The notes under the pieces: model-generated
What the model was told of the DNA's origin: nothing
Databases searched by the model: none
The model's input: only the letters and a program-made list of their open reading frames with translations
Translations under genes and position numbers: made by a program
Shown here: in pieces, positions 15,345 through 24,130 of the stretch
Position numbering within the stretch: position 1 is the first letter of the stretch
Layout of the letters: every line of letters begins with the position of its first letter
Source: Candidatus Loosdrechtia aerotolerans
GTDB lineage: Bacteria > Planctomycetota > Brocadiia > Brocadiales > Brocadiaceae
DNA: 64,000 nucleotides
NCBI GenBank assembly: GCA_021646405.1
Contig: SOER01000001.1
Span: forward strand, 124,001-188,000
Direction: 5' to 3'

Positions 15345-17981
15345 ATGTCCAAATCCCATCCCCGACTCAAAAAACCGGAACTATTATCTCCTGCCGGCAG
15401 TGTGGAATGTTTTTTTGCCGCTGTTGAAAACGGGGCCGATGCGGTCTACCTGGGACTGGATAATTTTAGCGCGCGTGCCGGCGCACAGAATTTCAGCCTG
15501 GACGATGCCAGCAAGGTTATCTCTTATGCACACGAAAGATCGGTTAAGGTTTACATTGCTTTCAATACCTTACTGAAGACAGGTGAACTTGAAAAGGTAG
15601 TTGATTATTTAATCGCTCTGGAAGAGATGAAACCCGATGCCCTCATTCTCCAGGACCTCGGACTTCTGTATTTAATACAATCTCAGTTCCCCGGTTTTAC
15701 CCTTCATGCAAGTACACAAATGGCTATACATAACCTCGCCGGTGTTCAGCAACTCGAAAAGCTGAACTTCAAACGTGTTGTCCTGGCCCGGGAATTATCA
15801 ATCGATGAGATCACGTATATTTCCCAAAATAGCTCTGTTGAAATTGAGGTTTTTGTCCATGGAGCACTCTGTTATTCCTATTCAGGATTGTGTTTTTTTA
15901 GCAGTATGATGGGTGGCAGGAGCGGGAATAGAGGAAGGTGCGCACAGCCGTGCAGGATGCATTACAAATCAGACTCAGGTACCGGTGGATATCTTTTTTC
16001 AATGAACGATCTCTTCACCCTGCCACACATATATAGTTTAATAAACGCAGGTGTCCATACCTGTAAAATCGAAGGACGTATGAAATCGCCGGAATACGTC
16101 GCCGTAGTAACGGATGCGTACCGACAGGCAATCGATGGCAAGCTTCAGGACTACGATGCAGTTACCCGTCGTATAAAAACCGTCTTTAGCCGGAAAACAA
16201 CTCATTCATACTTAATAAAGAAACATGAACATCGAAACGAAAAGGATATACACGATAATGCAATAAAACCAGCAGATATGGTTAATCCGGCATACCCTGC
16301 AAACATGGGATCCTATGCCGGTGAGGTAATAGGATCCGGTAAGGGACATATCACAATAAAAGCCGATACAGAAATTGGTATAAGAGATTTATTGCAGGTC
16401 TTTGAACACGATTTGGCAAAACCAACCCTGTTACATGTTAAAACCCTGAGAGTTAAAGGAAAAAAGGTATTTGGTATCAAGGCAGGAGATATTGCTACAA
16501 TCGATACTGAACGTCAGTATGTGCGGGACTCGAAATTATACGTACTTTCTTCTCAAAAGGTTCATGAAATATTTGGCACCAGAGTGCCGAAAAAACTTAC
16601 CCCTTCCAGGATACCGGTACATTTGGAGGTAAAAATAAGACCCGGCACCATGAGCATCAAAGGAGTTGCACAATACATTTCATGCCCCCCATCTTCCCGG
16701 GAGGGTTTACCCGATTTCCCCTTTTTAAAAAGTGAATGCAGGGGGATTATCTATAGTAAAGATTATCTTGTAAGCTTTGAAAAGGGAATACATAGGATTA
16801 CGCAGGAAAAAGATATAAAAGAATGCTTTTCCCGCCTGGGTAAAACACCGTTTACCTTAGCCAATATTTATACGAATATTCCCGGTGGTCTCTTTATCCC
16901 GCACAGTATCGTAAATGATATTCGAAGGGATTATTTCCTAAACCTATCAGAAATATGGAAAAAAAGCAGAGAACAGAGGGGTAAAAGTGTAAAGGAATGG
17001 ATAAAGAATACACTGAGGGGTAAATTTCTAACGAGTTACCATCATCTCTCAGATACGCACTATCCCCCTCCTTTCAAAAGGAATCAGGGGGAATTAAAGG
17101 ATCCCCCAGCCCTTACTACAGATGAAAAGGTACATCTCATAGATGCCCCTTCTCAAGAAGATGAAATTCAGCTTTCTGTTAAGGTAGACAAATTGGATTA
17201 TTTACATTCTATACCATTAAAAGAAATCTATAAGATATATATTTCATTAACCAATAACACCTTTACTCATTTCTCTCAATCTCTCTTGAAAAATGAGGAA
17301 TTAAAGGGGGCTCATGATAAAATCGTTTTTTCACTGCCTGCTGTTATAAGAGATAAAGGGGATGGATCCCTAACTTTTCATTCTTTCAAAAAGATTGTCA
17401 ACGAACTGGTTTCCCGGGGATTCAAACAGTTCCAGATTTCAAACATAGGAGCCGTGGGTTTGTTTGAAGGAAAAGACGTACTGTTGTATGCCGATTACCC
17501 CCTGTATTGCTTAAATCCACTCTCTGCTATACAATTCAAAAAATCAGGGTTCTGCCGGTATACTCTCTCCCCGGAGGATGATAACAATAACTTGAAAAAT
17601 TTATTCTCCCGGGACGCGGATATGATTCTCTACCAGGACACTCCGCTGTTCACTTCAGAGGCCTGTATCCGGGCTAACAGAAAAGGTATATGCCAGGGAA
17701 AGAATCAATGTGGTTTTCAAAAAATGATCGTTGAAAATGAGTATGGAGATAGATTTATCGCTATGAACGATGAGTGTAGAACCGTCGTTATTAATAAAAA
17801 CCCCTTTTCTGTGATCCATTATATTCCAAAACTTTGTAAGGCAGGACAGGTACATTTCAGGGTTGACTTATGTTATAAGGATTATACGCCGGAAATGATA
17901 CAGAATATATTCCTGAAGATCCGCAGCAGGAGTAAGATAAAAAATACCCTCATTGGAAACTTTGAAAGGGGTTTGTTGTGA
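15345..17981 (+). CDS. Peptidase U32-family protein (RlhA/YhbU-like), long form with DUF3656
   Basis: 878 residues. Residues 10-310 are the U32 core: KPELLSPAGSVECFFAAVEN, GADAVYLGL, VFVHGALCYSYSGLCFFSSM and GRSGNRGRCAQPCRMHY, then KIEGRMKSPEYVA. The cysteines are those that bind a cluster or metal in the family. The middle part corresponds to the DUF3656/C-terminal extension, and the end contains another cysteine pattern (CIRANRKGICQGKNQCGF). E. coli RlhA of this family hydroxylates 23S rRNA C2501 using prephenate-linked chemistry; the same role here is an inference. A genuine protease activity is doubtful for this branch. No partner gene adjoins. Confidence 0.9.
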   Translation: MSKSHPRLKKPELLSPAGSVECFFAAVENGADAVYLGLDNFSARAGAQNFSLDDASKVISYAHERSVKVYIAFNTLLKTGELEKVVDYLIALEEMKPDALILQDLGLLYLIQSQFPGFTLHASTQMAIHNLAGVQQLEKLNFKRVVLARELSIDEITYISQNSSVEIEVFVHGALCYSYSGLCFFSSMMGGRSGNRGRCAQPCRMHYKSDSGTGGYLFSMNDLFTLPHIYSLINAGVHTCKIEGRMKSPEYVAVVTDAYRQAIDGKLQDYDAVTRRIKTVFSRKTTHSYLIKKHEHRNEKDIHDNAIKPADMVNPAYPANMGSYAGEVIGSGKGHITIKADTEIGIRDLLQVFEHDLAKPTLLHVKTLRVKGKKVFGIKAGDIATIDTERQYVRDSKLYVLSSQKVHEIFGTRVPKKLTPSRIPVHLEVKIRPGTMSIKGVAQYISCPPSSREGLPDFPFLKSECRGIIYSKDYLVSFEKGIHRITQEKDIKECFSRLGKTPFTLANIYTNIPGGLFIPHSIVNDIRRDYFLNLSEIWKKSREQRGKSVKEWIKNTLRGKFLTSYHHLSDTHYPPPFKRNQGELKDPPALTTDEKVHLIDAPSQEDEIQLSVKVDKLDYLHSIPLKEIYKIYISLTNNTFTHFSQSLLKNEELKGAHDKIVFSLPAVIRDKGDGSLTFHSFKKIVNELVSRGFKQFQISNIGAVGLFEGKDVLLYADYPLYCLNPLSAIQFKKSGFCRYTLSPEDDNNNLKNLFSRDADMILYQDTPLFTSEACIRANRKGICQGKNQCGFQKMIVENEYGDRFIAMNDECRTVVINKNPFSVIHYIPKLCKAGQVHFRVDLCYKDYTPEMIQNIFLKIRSRSKIKNTLIGNFERGLL

Positions 17982-18313
17982 TCACATTTACGCATATCCT
18001 GATTTTCTCTTTCCTGCCGTTCCTGCCTTCCTCAGACCATCCCGGTTAATTATTCTTTTGCGAATGTGTGTTAATTATGTAAGGATACAAAACACCGGAG
18101 GCCCCCCTGCAAAACAATCAAAAATGGTATATTTTGATATTTGGTATGTTTTTTGATAGCTTAAAGAGAGAGGACGCTATTGTTTTAGCACCAAATATCT
18201 GCGATATATTGTAATGGAAAAATCATATATGAGTAGTATAATAATACCAGAGTGGTTTTTCGGAATGTTTATTGATATTTCTTAACAAGCATTACATAGA
18301 GCAATATCAGGGA
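17982..18313. other. Intergenic stretch, nothing recognised
   Basis: The 332 bases between the converging U32 and HNH genes are AT-rich and show no open frame with a ribosome-binding site, no RNA gene and no clear terminator hairpin with a T-run. Confidence 0.5.
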
Positions 18314-18607
18314 TTAGGACTGTTCCTGTTCTTTTAGTCTGTTTAAAACCATCTCTGCCGGGGTTAAGTAGTTCTTCATATTATTACAAGGCTTACAACT
18401 GGGGACAATATTACCCTTTATACTTCTTCCTCCTCGTGACAGAGGGATTACGTGGTCCATGGTAAGTTCATCAGGGATAAATTTTCCCTGACAATAATTG
18501 CAGATCCCATTGGTAATTTTATTCTTCCACCACTGGGTTTTCCTCAATCGTTTGGCTTTTGTTCTCTCTCTGAGTATATGTTTTGGATTCTTTTCATGAT
18601 GAATCAA
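18314..18607 (-). CDS. HNH endonuclease
   Basis: A 97-residue protein that is essentially one HNH domain. It has a CNYC zinc pair, DHVIPLSRGGRSIKGNIVPS (catalytic histidine in DHVIPLSRGG) and a second zinc pair CKPCN, followed by a short C-terminal helix. It belongs to the McrA/HNH_5-like group found in restriction, in mobile DNA and as free-standing genes. The N-terminus is basic (RERTKAKRLRKTQWWKNK). No methylase or phage gene lies nearby, so its role is open. Confidence 0.9.
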   Translation of the reverse strand: MIHHEKNPKHILRERTKAKRLRKTQWWKNKITNGICNYCQGKFIPDELTMDHVIPLSRGGRSIKGNIVPSCKPCNNMKNYLTPAEMVLNRLKEQEQS

Positions 18608-18783
18608 ATACGTATTTCTCCTTTACCATTCATTCTCCGTAGAGATATCTTCTATGTATTTAAACAATAAAAATGCCATATTTGTTTCGATAACATAGTC
18701 TCATTATTTCTTGAGTCTTCATGGAGATGGGAATAAAACTGTAATTTATCCATAAAATTCTAACTTTAAGAGAATATAAGAAT

Positions 18784-20172
18784 ATGTCTGACAACGCTTT
18801 TAGTAAAAATATACTTTGTATTGGTGCAGGGTACGTTGGTGGTCCTACTATGGCTATGATTGCGGCGAAGTGTCCGCATTATAAAGTAACGGTAGCTGAC
18901 ATAAATGCAGAAAAAATTCGGGCATGGCAAACAGAAAATCTCCCGATCTATGAACCAGGCCTCTTAGAAGTAGTCAAAAAAGCATACGGCAAAAATTTAT
19001 TTTTTACTACCGATATTGAAGAGGGTATCAAAAGGGCGGATATTATCTTTGTCTCCGTCAATACCCCGACAAAGATGTATGGCGGCGGCGCAGGGAAAAC
19101 CGCTGATTTGCAGCATTGGGAGAGGACAGCACGTGACATTTTTCGTATTGCCGAGTCAGACAAGATTATTGTGGAAAAGAGCACACTGCCGGTTCGGACT
19201 GCCGAAGCTATGGAACGGATCCTCAGTGCAAACGGTAAAGGACTCAATTTTGACGTAGTATCCAACCCGGAATTTCTGGCTGAAGGCACGGCTATTCCCG
19301 ACCTGGAAAATCCGGATCGGGTACTTGTCGGATCTAAAGAGACCGAAAGGGGACGAAAGGCAAGAGAAGCGATTGTTGAGATCTATGCCAATTGGATTTC
19401 GAAAGATCGCATTATTACATGCGACATCTGGAGTGCAGAACTTTCGAAGCTTGTGGCAAATGCATTTCTGGCCCAGAGAATCTCTTCTATTAATAGCATT
19501 TCTGCCCTGTGTGAAAAAACAGAGGCCGATATCAAAAAGGTAGCACATGCAATCGGAATGGATTCACGGATAGGTCCAAAATTCCTGAATGCAAGTGTCG
19601 GTTTTGGTGGATCCTGCTTTAAGAAAGACATCCTTAATCTGGTTTATATTTGTGAATATTATGGTCTCCATGAAGTTGCCCGGTACTGGGAAAGTGTTGT
19701 GAAGATCAATGAGTACCAGGAGGGGCGCTTCGTACAGAAGATGATTCATGCAATGTTCAATACCATTGCCCATAAGCGTATTGCCCTTTTTGGTTTTGCC
19801 TTTAAGGCAAATACCGGTGACACCCGTGAATCACCGGCCATTTATGTTACCAGGAAACTAGCCGAGGAACATGCCCGCGTTATCATAACCGATCCCAAGG
19901 CATTGCATAATGCAGAGTATGACTTAAAAGATATCCTTCAAAAATACGTTGAGTTTGAAGCCGATCCGTATAAAGCGGCAGAAGGCGCACATGCCATTGC
20001 AATTATGACTGAATGGGATTCATATAAGGCATTAGATTATAAAAAGATCTATGAAAGGATGGAAAAGCCTGCATTCCTGTTTGACGGCCGCAACATCCTT
20101 GATCATCAGAAGATCTATGAAATCGGTTTCAACGTTTATCCAATAGGGAAGCCAGCACTCACACACTTCTAA
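18784..20172 (+). CDS. ugd: UDP-glucose 6-dehydrogenase
   Basis: 462 residues. It converts UDP-glucose to UDP-glucuronate with two NAD+. The N-terminal Rossmann motif is ILCIGAGYVGGPTMAMIAAK (about residues 10-29). The catalytic cysteine is in GFGGSCFKKDI (about 279), the lysine in ELSKLVANAFLAQRISSINS, and the C-terminal Rossmann domain starts KRIALFGFAFKANTGDTRES. The length and the 'VADINAEKIRAWQTENLPIY' segment are of the longer, animal-like UGDH type rather than the 390-residue enterobacterial type. UDP-glucuronate feeds polysaccharide synthesis. It is transcribed alone and followed by a strong hairpin. Confidence 0.95.
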   Translation: MSDNAFSKNILCIGAGYVGGPTMAMIAAKCPHYKVTVADINAEKIRAWQTENLPIYEPGLLEVVKKAYGKNLFFTTDIEEGIKRADIIFVSVNTPTKMYGGGAGKTADLQHWERTARDIFRIAESDKIIVEKSTLPVRTAEAMERILSANGKGLNFDVVSNPEFLAEGTAIPDLENPDRVLVGSKETERGRKAREAIVEIYANWISKDRIITCDIWSAELSKLVANAFLAQRISSINSISALCEKTEADIKKVAHAIGMDSRIGPKFLNASVGFGGSCFKKDILNLVYICEYYGLHEVARYWESVVKINEYQEGRFVQKMIHAMFNTIAHKRIALFGFAFKANTGDTRESPAIYVTRKLAEEHARVIITDPKALHNAEYDLKDILQKYVEFEADPYKAAEGAHAIAIMTEWDSYKALDYKKIYERMEKPAFLFDGRNILDHQKIYEIGFNVYPIGKPALTHF

Positions 20173-20248
20173 ACCACAAACTCTTATAGAAGATATCAAA
20201 AAAGGAGAGGTAATCTCTCCTGCATATTTTTCATATACTTTGTGGTTT
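20171..20248 (+). terminator. Nested hairpins after ugd, probable terminator
   Basis: AAACCACAAA (20171-20180) is mirrored by TTTGTGGTTT (20239-20248). Inside lies AGGAGAG-gtaat-CTCTCCT followed by TGCATATTTTTC. The ugd stop overlaps the outer left arm. The remaining bases to 20411 hold no gene. Confidence 0.65.
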
Positions 20249-20411
20249 CAAAATGGGTAACATCGCCCCTCCCCTGCTGAGTACTGGCAGAAAAATCTTG
20301 ATTTTTGCCTGTTGATGTTTTATCGTTGTTTTTAACGTACGAATAATATTTTTTTATCGATATGTTTGACTTAATATTTCTTGTATTCTCAAATTTTATC
20401 CGTCTTTTCCA

Positions 20412-21446
20412 TTGTCTAGTCTGGGACCTATACAGAAAATATTTTTAACTTCCGGTATTGCAATAACCGCCTTCTTCGTTCTCGTAGGTATCTTATCATT
20501 GAAAATACTTGCACCGGAAATTAGAAATGAGGTCAAAAACCATTTAATTTCCGTTCGGGATATAAAAAAAACGCAGATACAAAATTTTTTCTCCGAACGA
20601 TACGGGGATGTTAATATCCTTTCAAAAAACCCTATCATTATAAAGAGTTTGCCCCGTTTTTCAGAAGCTTATAAAGCAGGTGGCTTTGATGACCCACAGT
20701 ACAAACAAGTAAAGAGCGACTATGACTATTTATTTATTCATTTTTTAACTCAGCATGGTTATAAAAACATATATCTCGTCGATGGAGAAGGAAACATTGT
20801 TTATGGGGTAAAAAGCGATGATTATCTTGGAAAGAACTTAAAACATGAGGAGTATAGTTCTACCGTATTTGGTGAGGTATTTAGAGAAGGACTCACGAAT
20901 CTTAAATTCTCTGATTTAACATGGAATGATAAAACGAAGGACTATATGTGTCTGGGAGCTTGTCCTGTTTATGATCCCTCAAATACCCTCTTAGGGGTTG
21001 TTATCGTTGAAATACCTTATTACAGATTAGATGCGATCCTATCCCAAACAGGCGGACTGGGCAAGACGGGTGAAATCTATATCGTTGGTAGCGATAAATT
21101 AATGCGGTCAAAATCTCGGTTCCTTAAACAAAATACTATTTTAAACTTAAAGATCGATACAGAGGCTACCGAAGATGCGTTGCGTGGTAACACTTATGTA
21201 CGGAGCGTAAAGGATTACCGCAAGATCCCGGTGCTTAGTGCCTATACACCTCTTAACGGACTAAGGGATGTCAACTGGGTACTTCTCGTAGAAAAAGATG
21301 AAACTGAGATTTTTTACCCTTTTATTATACTTAAATCAAGCCTTTTTGTTGCCGCAGTTGTAATCATCATTCTCTCGGTCGTATATCTGTATTTTACTCT
21401 AAGGGAAAGACCCGTAAAAAACGTGCCCCAAAGAATAATCTCATAA
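20412..21446 (+). CDS. Double-Cache membrane sensor without an output domain
   Basis: 344 residues. A first span (IFLTSGIAITAFFVLVGILS) is followed by a long extracytoplasmic dCache region (about 40-300) with NIYLVDGEGNIVYGVKSDDY, the PIYRLDAILSQT-type linker (IPYYRLDAIL) and GKTGEIYIVGSDKLMRSKSR. Then a second span (FVAAVVIIILSVVYLYFTL) and a basic tail of about 15 residues. Cache domains bind small ligands for chemoreceptors, kinases and cyclases, but here no HAMP, methyl-accepting, kinase or GGDEF part follows. The start is a TTG without a good ribosome-binding site. It could be a truncated receptor or a stand-alone ligand-binding subunit. Its sensor resembles that of the kinase at 53842. 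Confidence 0.82.
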   Translation: MSSLGPIQKIFLTSGIAITAFFVLVGILSLKILAPEIRNEVKNHLISVRDIKKTQIQNFFSERYGDVNILSKNPIIIKSLPRFSEAYKAGGFDDPQYKQVKSDYDYLFIHFLTQHGYKNIYLVDGEGNIVYGVKSDDYLGKNLKHEEYSSTVFGEVFREGLTNLKFSDLTWNDKTKDYMCLGACPVYDPSNTLLGVVIVEIPYYRLDAILSQTGGLGKTGEIYIVGSDKLMRSKSRFLKQNTILNLKIDTEATEDALRGNTYVRSVKDYRKIPVLSAYTPLNGLRDVNWVLLVEKDETEIFYPFIILKSSLFVAAVVIIILSVVYLYFTLRERPVKNVPQRIIS

Positions 21447-21565
21447 TAGAGTAATCAGGCAAGTATTGTGTAAAGCTGGTATTTAAGAGGTTTTCATCTT
21501 TTTATTTTGAAGAATGGCACCTTAGCTTGTGCATAAGAGGGTATCACCTGCCCGGTTCCAGGCTT

Positions 21566-21624
21566 AAGTACCTGAACGCAAATCTTCGCATATTTTTCAT
21601 CTCTCAGTCAGCATTCAGGTACTT
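21566..21624. terminator. 11-bp inverted repeat between convergent genes
   Basis: AAGTACCTGAA (21566-21576) and TTCAGGTACTT (21614-21624) are exact inverted copies with a 37-base loop, lying between the Cache gene (+) and the SulP gene (-). A bidirectional terminator is plausible, but the loop is long. Confidence 0.4.
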
Positions 21625-21674
21625 TTCGTATCCTGTTAATCTCATTTACCACAAAGTTATCTGATAGAGTAGGG

Positions 21675-23648
21675 TCAGTGTAATAAAGTATCCATCCCCT
21701 TAGCGTTGTTATTATTACTATAAGGCAAAACAACTTCCACATCTTCAACGAAGGCAGTTGCTGCGCTCTTTGGCAATATCTGCCCGCTAAGATAGTCTAA
21801 AAGCTTTTCTGCTTTGTCATTATAGAGCAAAACCTCTATACGAAATGACGAATTTGATGGCACAAATATTTCTGTCAATTGCCCTCCGGCTTCCGTAACT
21901 GTGAAATCAGTTATTCCGAGGTTACTAAAACCTTCACCGAGCTTGGTACGGAGAGCAGAATCCGCTATGATAGTAATACGCCTTCTTAAGGTTAATTCTT
22001 TTTTACGCTTACGAGCAGCGAGTACATGCTCAGACAACTTTTTATGACCTTCTAAACCCACTATTTCAAGCTTAAGATTATTTTGTTTAAATTCACGTTC
22101 TATTTCATGGAGCTTTTCCATAAAACTATGGTCAATGAGCTTTGTCTTAGCCATATTTACAATCACATTCTTACCCTGAACAAGACCCAGTTGCTCTATT
22201 TGCCTTTTGAACGGAATCCAGTTGCTGAAAACAGCCGAATCCTTTGCAATAATGACTAAGGTATCATCGCCTCGATTTTCAACGTCGAGGTATGGTTTAA
22301 ACAAAGAGCGTAACGGCACGCCGTTTATTATATGGATAAAAAACTTTGCTCCAATCCCGATAGCAATACCGATAACCAGGTCAGTTGCCAATACGGCAAC
22401 TACTGTAGTAACGAATATAATTAATTGTTCTACACCAATCCTGTATGTATGTACATACTCTCGCGGAGCGGTTAATTGAAAACCAACATATACAAGCATT
22501 GCTGCCAGGGCTGCCAATGGAATCCTGTGAAAGAGAAAAGGAACAAGAGCGACAAATAACAGCAGGAAAATTCCATGAAACATATTCGCATAACGCGTAC
22601 GTGCACCATTATCTATATTTGCTTTACTACGTACGATTTCGGATATCATGGGGAGTCCACCGATGAATGCACAGATTGTATTTCCAATTCCAACAGCAAG
22701 TAAATCACGATTCAGGTTTGTCTTCCGTTTCCAGGGGTCAATTATATCTATTGCTTTAGCGCTCAGCAGAGATTCAATACTTCCAATTAGTGCAAACATT
22801 ATTACCCACTTCCATCCGACTATCGATTTCAGCGAAGAAAAGTCAGGATAGGTAACCGCCTTTAACATATTACTTGGAACGTTAACCAGATACTCCTTTC
22901 CCAATTTGTATGCATGTCCTCCCAGGGTATAGGTATGTTCACGTGAAAGATCAAAATAGAGTCCAATCGGAACTGCAAAAAAGAGGACAAATATGGGCGC
23001 CGGTATTTTTTGGAGAATTTTATGTTTGTGTTTTATTAATGGAATACCAAACATAATTATCAAACTACCAAAACCTATAAGTGCAATTTCTGGATTCAAA
23101 TTCGCTATTGTGGAAGGAATATGGGCAATCAGCTCAAAGGGTTCACCTTCGGCATGGCCACCCACTGCGATAGGGAATTGCTTAAGGATAATAATTATAC
23201 CGATGGCAGCCAACATGCCGTGTACGGCTGATAAGGGAAAAAAGTCTCCAAATGAACCAACCCGAAGTATGCTGAACAAGATCTGGATGCAGCCGGCTGC
23301 AACACCTACACCCAGAGCAAGTCTGTACGCCTGAAAATCAGCTGCCGGATCCCGCCCGCCGGTATACCCAAAATCAGTTACGGCCCCAATGGCGATTACG
23401 ATCAGTCCGGCCGCCGGCCCTTTTATTGTTAGTTCAGAATTACTTACAAACGCTGCAAGTATCGAACCAACTATTGCCGCGAATATGCCTGCTATTGCAG
23501 GATAACCACAGGCTAACGAAATTCCCAAACACAAAGGAAGTGCTATTAAAAAAACGAGGAATCCTGCATTAACATCATACTGCAGATTCTGGACGAGCCC
23601 GGTAAAACCGGTTTTTGGTATTTTCTCTTCAGTATTCAAATCAGACAA
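21675..23648 (-). CDS. SulP-family anion transporter with STAS and a C-terminal PII-like domain
   Basis: 657 residues. Residues about 15-450 are the SulP membrane core: NVAGFLVFLIALPLCLGISL-type opening (VNAGFLVFLIALPLCLGISL), IKGPAAGLIVIAIGAV, GMLAAIGIIIILKQFPIAVG and FIGGLPMISEIVRSKANIDN. Next comes a STAS domain (about 465-560; FSNWIPFKRQIEQL, VIVNMAKTKLIDHSFMEKLH). The last 90 residues (RRITIIADSALRTKLGEGFS, TDFTVTEAGG, FRIEVLLYN, AFVEDVEVVLPY) fit a ferredoxin-like PII/SbtB-type fold. SulP members carry bicarbonate (BicA), sulfate or other anions; bicarbonate is an attractive guess. The fused PII-like domain suggests control by a small ligand such as a nucleotide. Confidence 0.88.
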   Translation of the reverse strand: MSDLNTEEKIPKTGFTGLVQNLQYDVNAGFLVFLIALPLCLGISLACGYPAIAGIFAAIVGSILAAFVSNSELTIKGPAAGLIVIAIGAVTDFGYTGGRDPAADFQAYRLALGVGVAAGCIQILFSILRVGSFGDFFPLSAVHGMLAAIGIIIILKQFPIAVGGHAEGEPFELIAHIPSTIANLNPEIALIGFGSLIIMFGIPLIKHKHKILQKIPAPIFVLFFAVPIGLYFDLSREHTYTLGGHAYKLGKEYLVNVPSNMLKAVTYPDFSSLKSIVGWKWVIMFALIGSIESLLSAKAIDIIDPWKRKTNLNRDLLAVGIGNTICAFIGGLPMISEIVRSKANIDNGARTRYANMFHGIFLLLFVALVPFLFHRIPLAALAAMLVYVGFQLTAPREYVHTYRIGVEQLIIFVTTVVAVLATDLVIGIAIGIGAKFFIHIINGVPLRSLFKPYLDVENRGDDTLVIIAKDSAVFSNWIPFKRQIEQLGLVQGKNVIVNMAKTKLIDHSFMEKLHEIEREFKQNNLKLEIVGLEGHKKLSEHVLAARKRKKELTLRRRITIIADSALRTKLGEGFSNLGITDFTVTEAGGQLTEIFVPSNSSFRIEVLLYNDKAEKLLDYLSGQILPKSAATAFVEDVEVVLPYSNNNNAKGMDTLLH

Positions 23649-24130
23649 TGAAGTATACCTCCAATTTTATTATTTCATAAAACAATTTACAATGCATTTT
23701 GTTATGATCGCTTCTCAATAACAAGTATTATTCAACTACTATTCCAAAATAAACACAGAAATTATTGATATTTAATTTCGCTCTATAAACATTCAACAGT
23801 ATTAACCTTATAACATTTAAAAATTTTAATGCCCCGAATAACCATAATGGAAACAATTATTCTGTATTTCAAACATGTTATGTTTATTTCATTTTGTATA
23901 CCTGTGATCAGCATATATTCCCGAAAGCCTGATATCTTCCCATAGAGAAGGTTGCCTGGTAACCTTTCGATTACTTTAAGCGATGTAACAAAAACGGCTT
24001 GAACAAAAATGCGGTTTCTTTCGTTCTGTTATGAAAAATTATTCTGGATTTGTTGGTTATTGGGATTGGAAAGTGGGGGAAATAACTCCCTATCGTCTAA
24101 GGCATGTGACAGTGCCGGACCTCTTATTCT
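23649..24130. other. Intergenic stretch between SulP gene and recQ
   Basis: 482 AT-rich bases with no frame having a start and ribosome-binding site. It must contain the promoter of the SulP gene and the end of the recQ transcript. I see no convincing hairpin or RNA gene. Confidence 0.5.
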
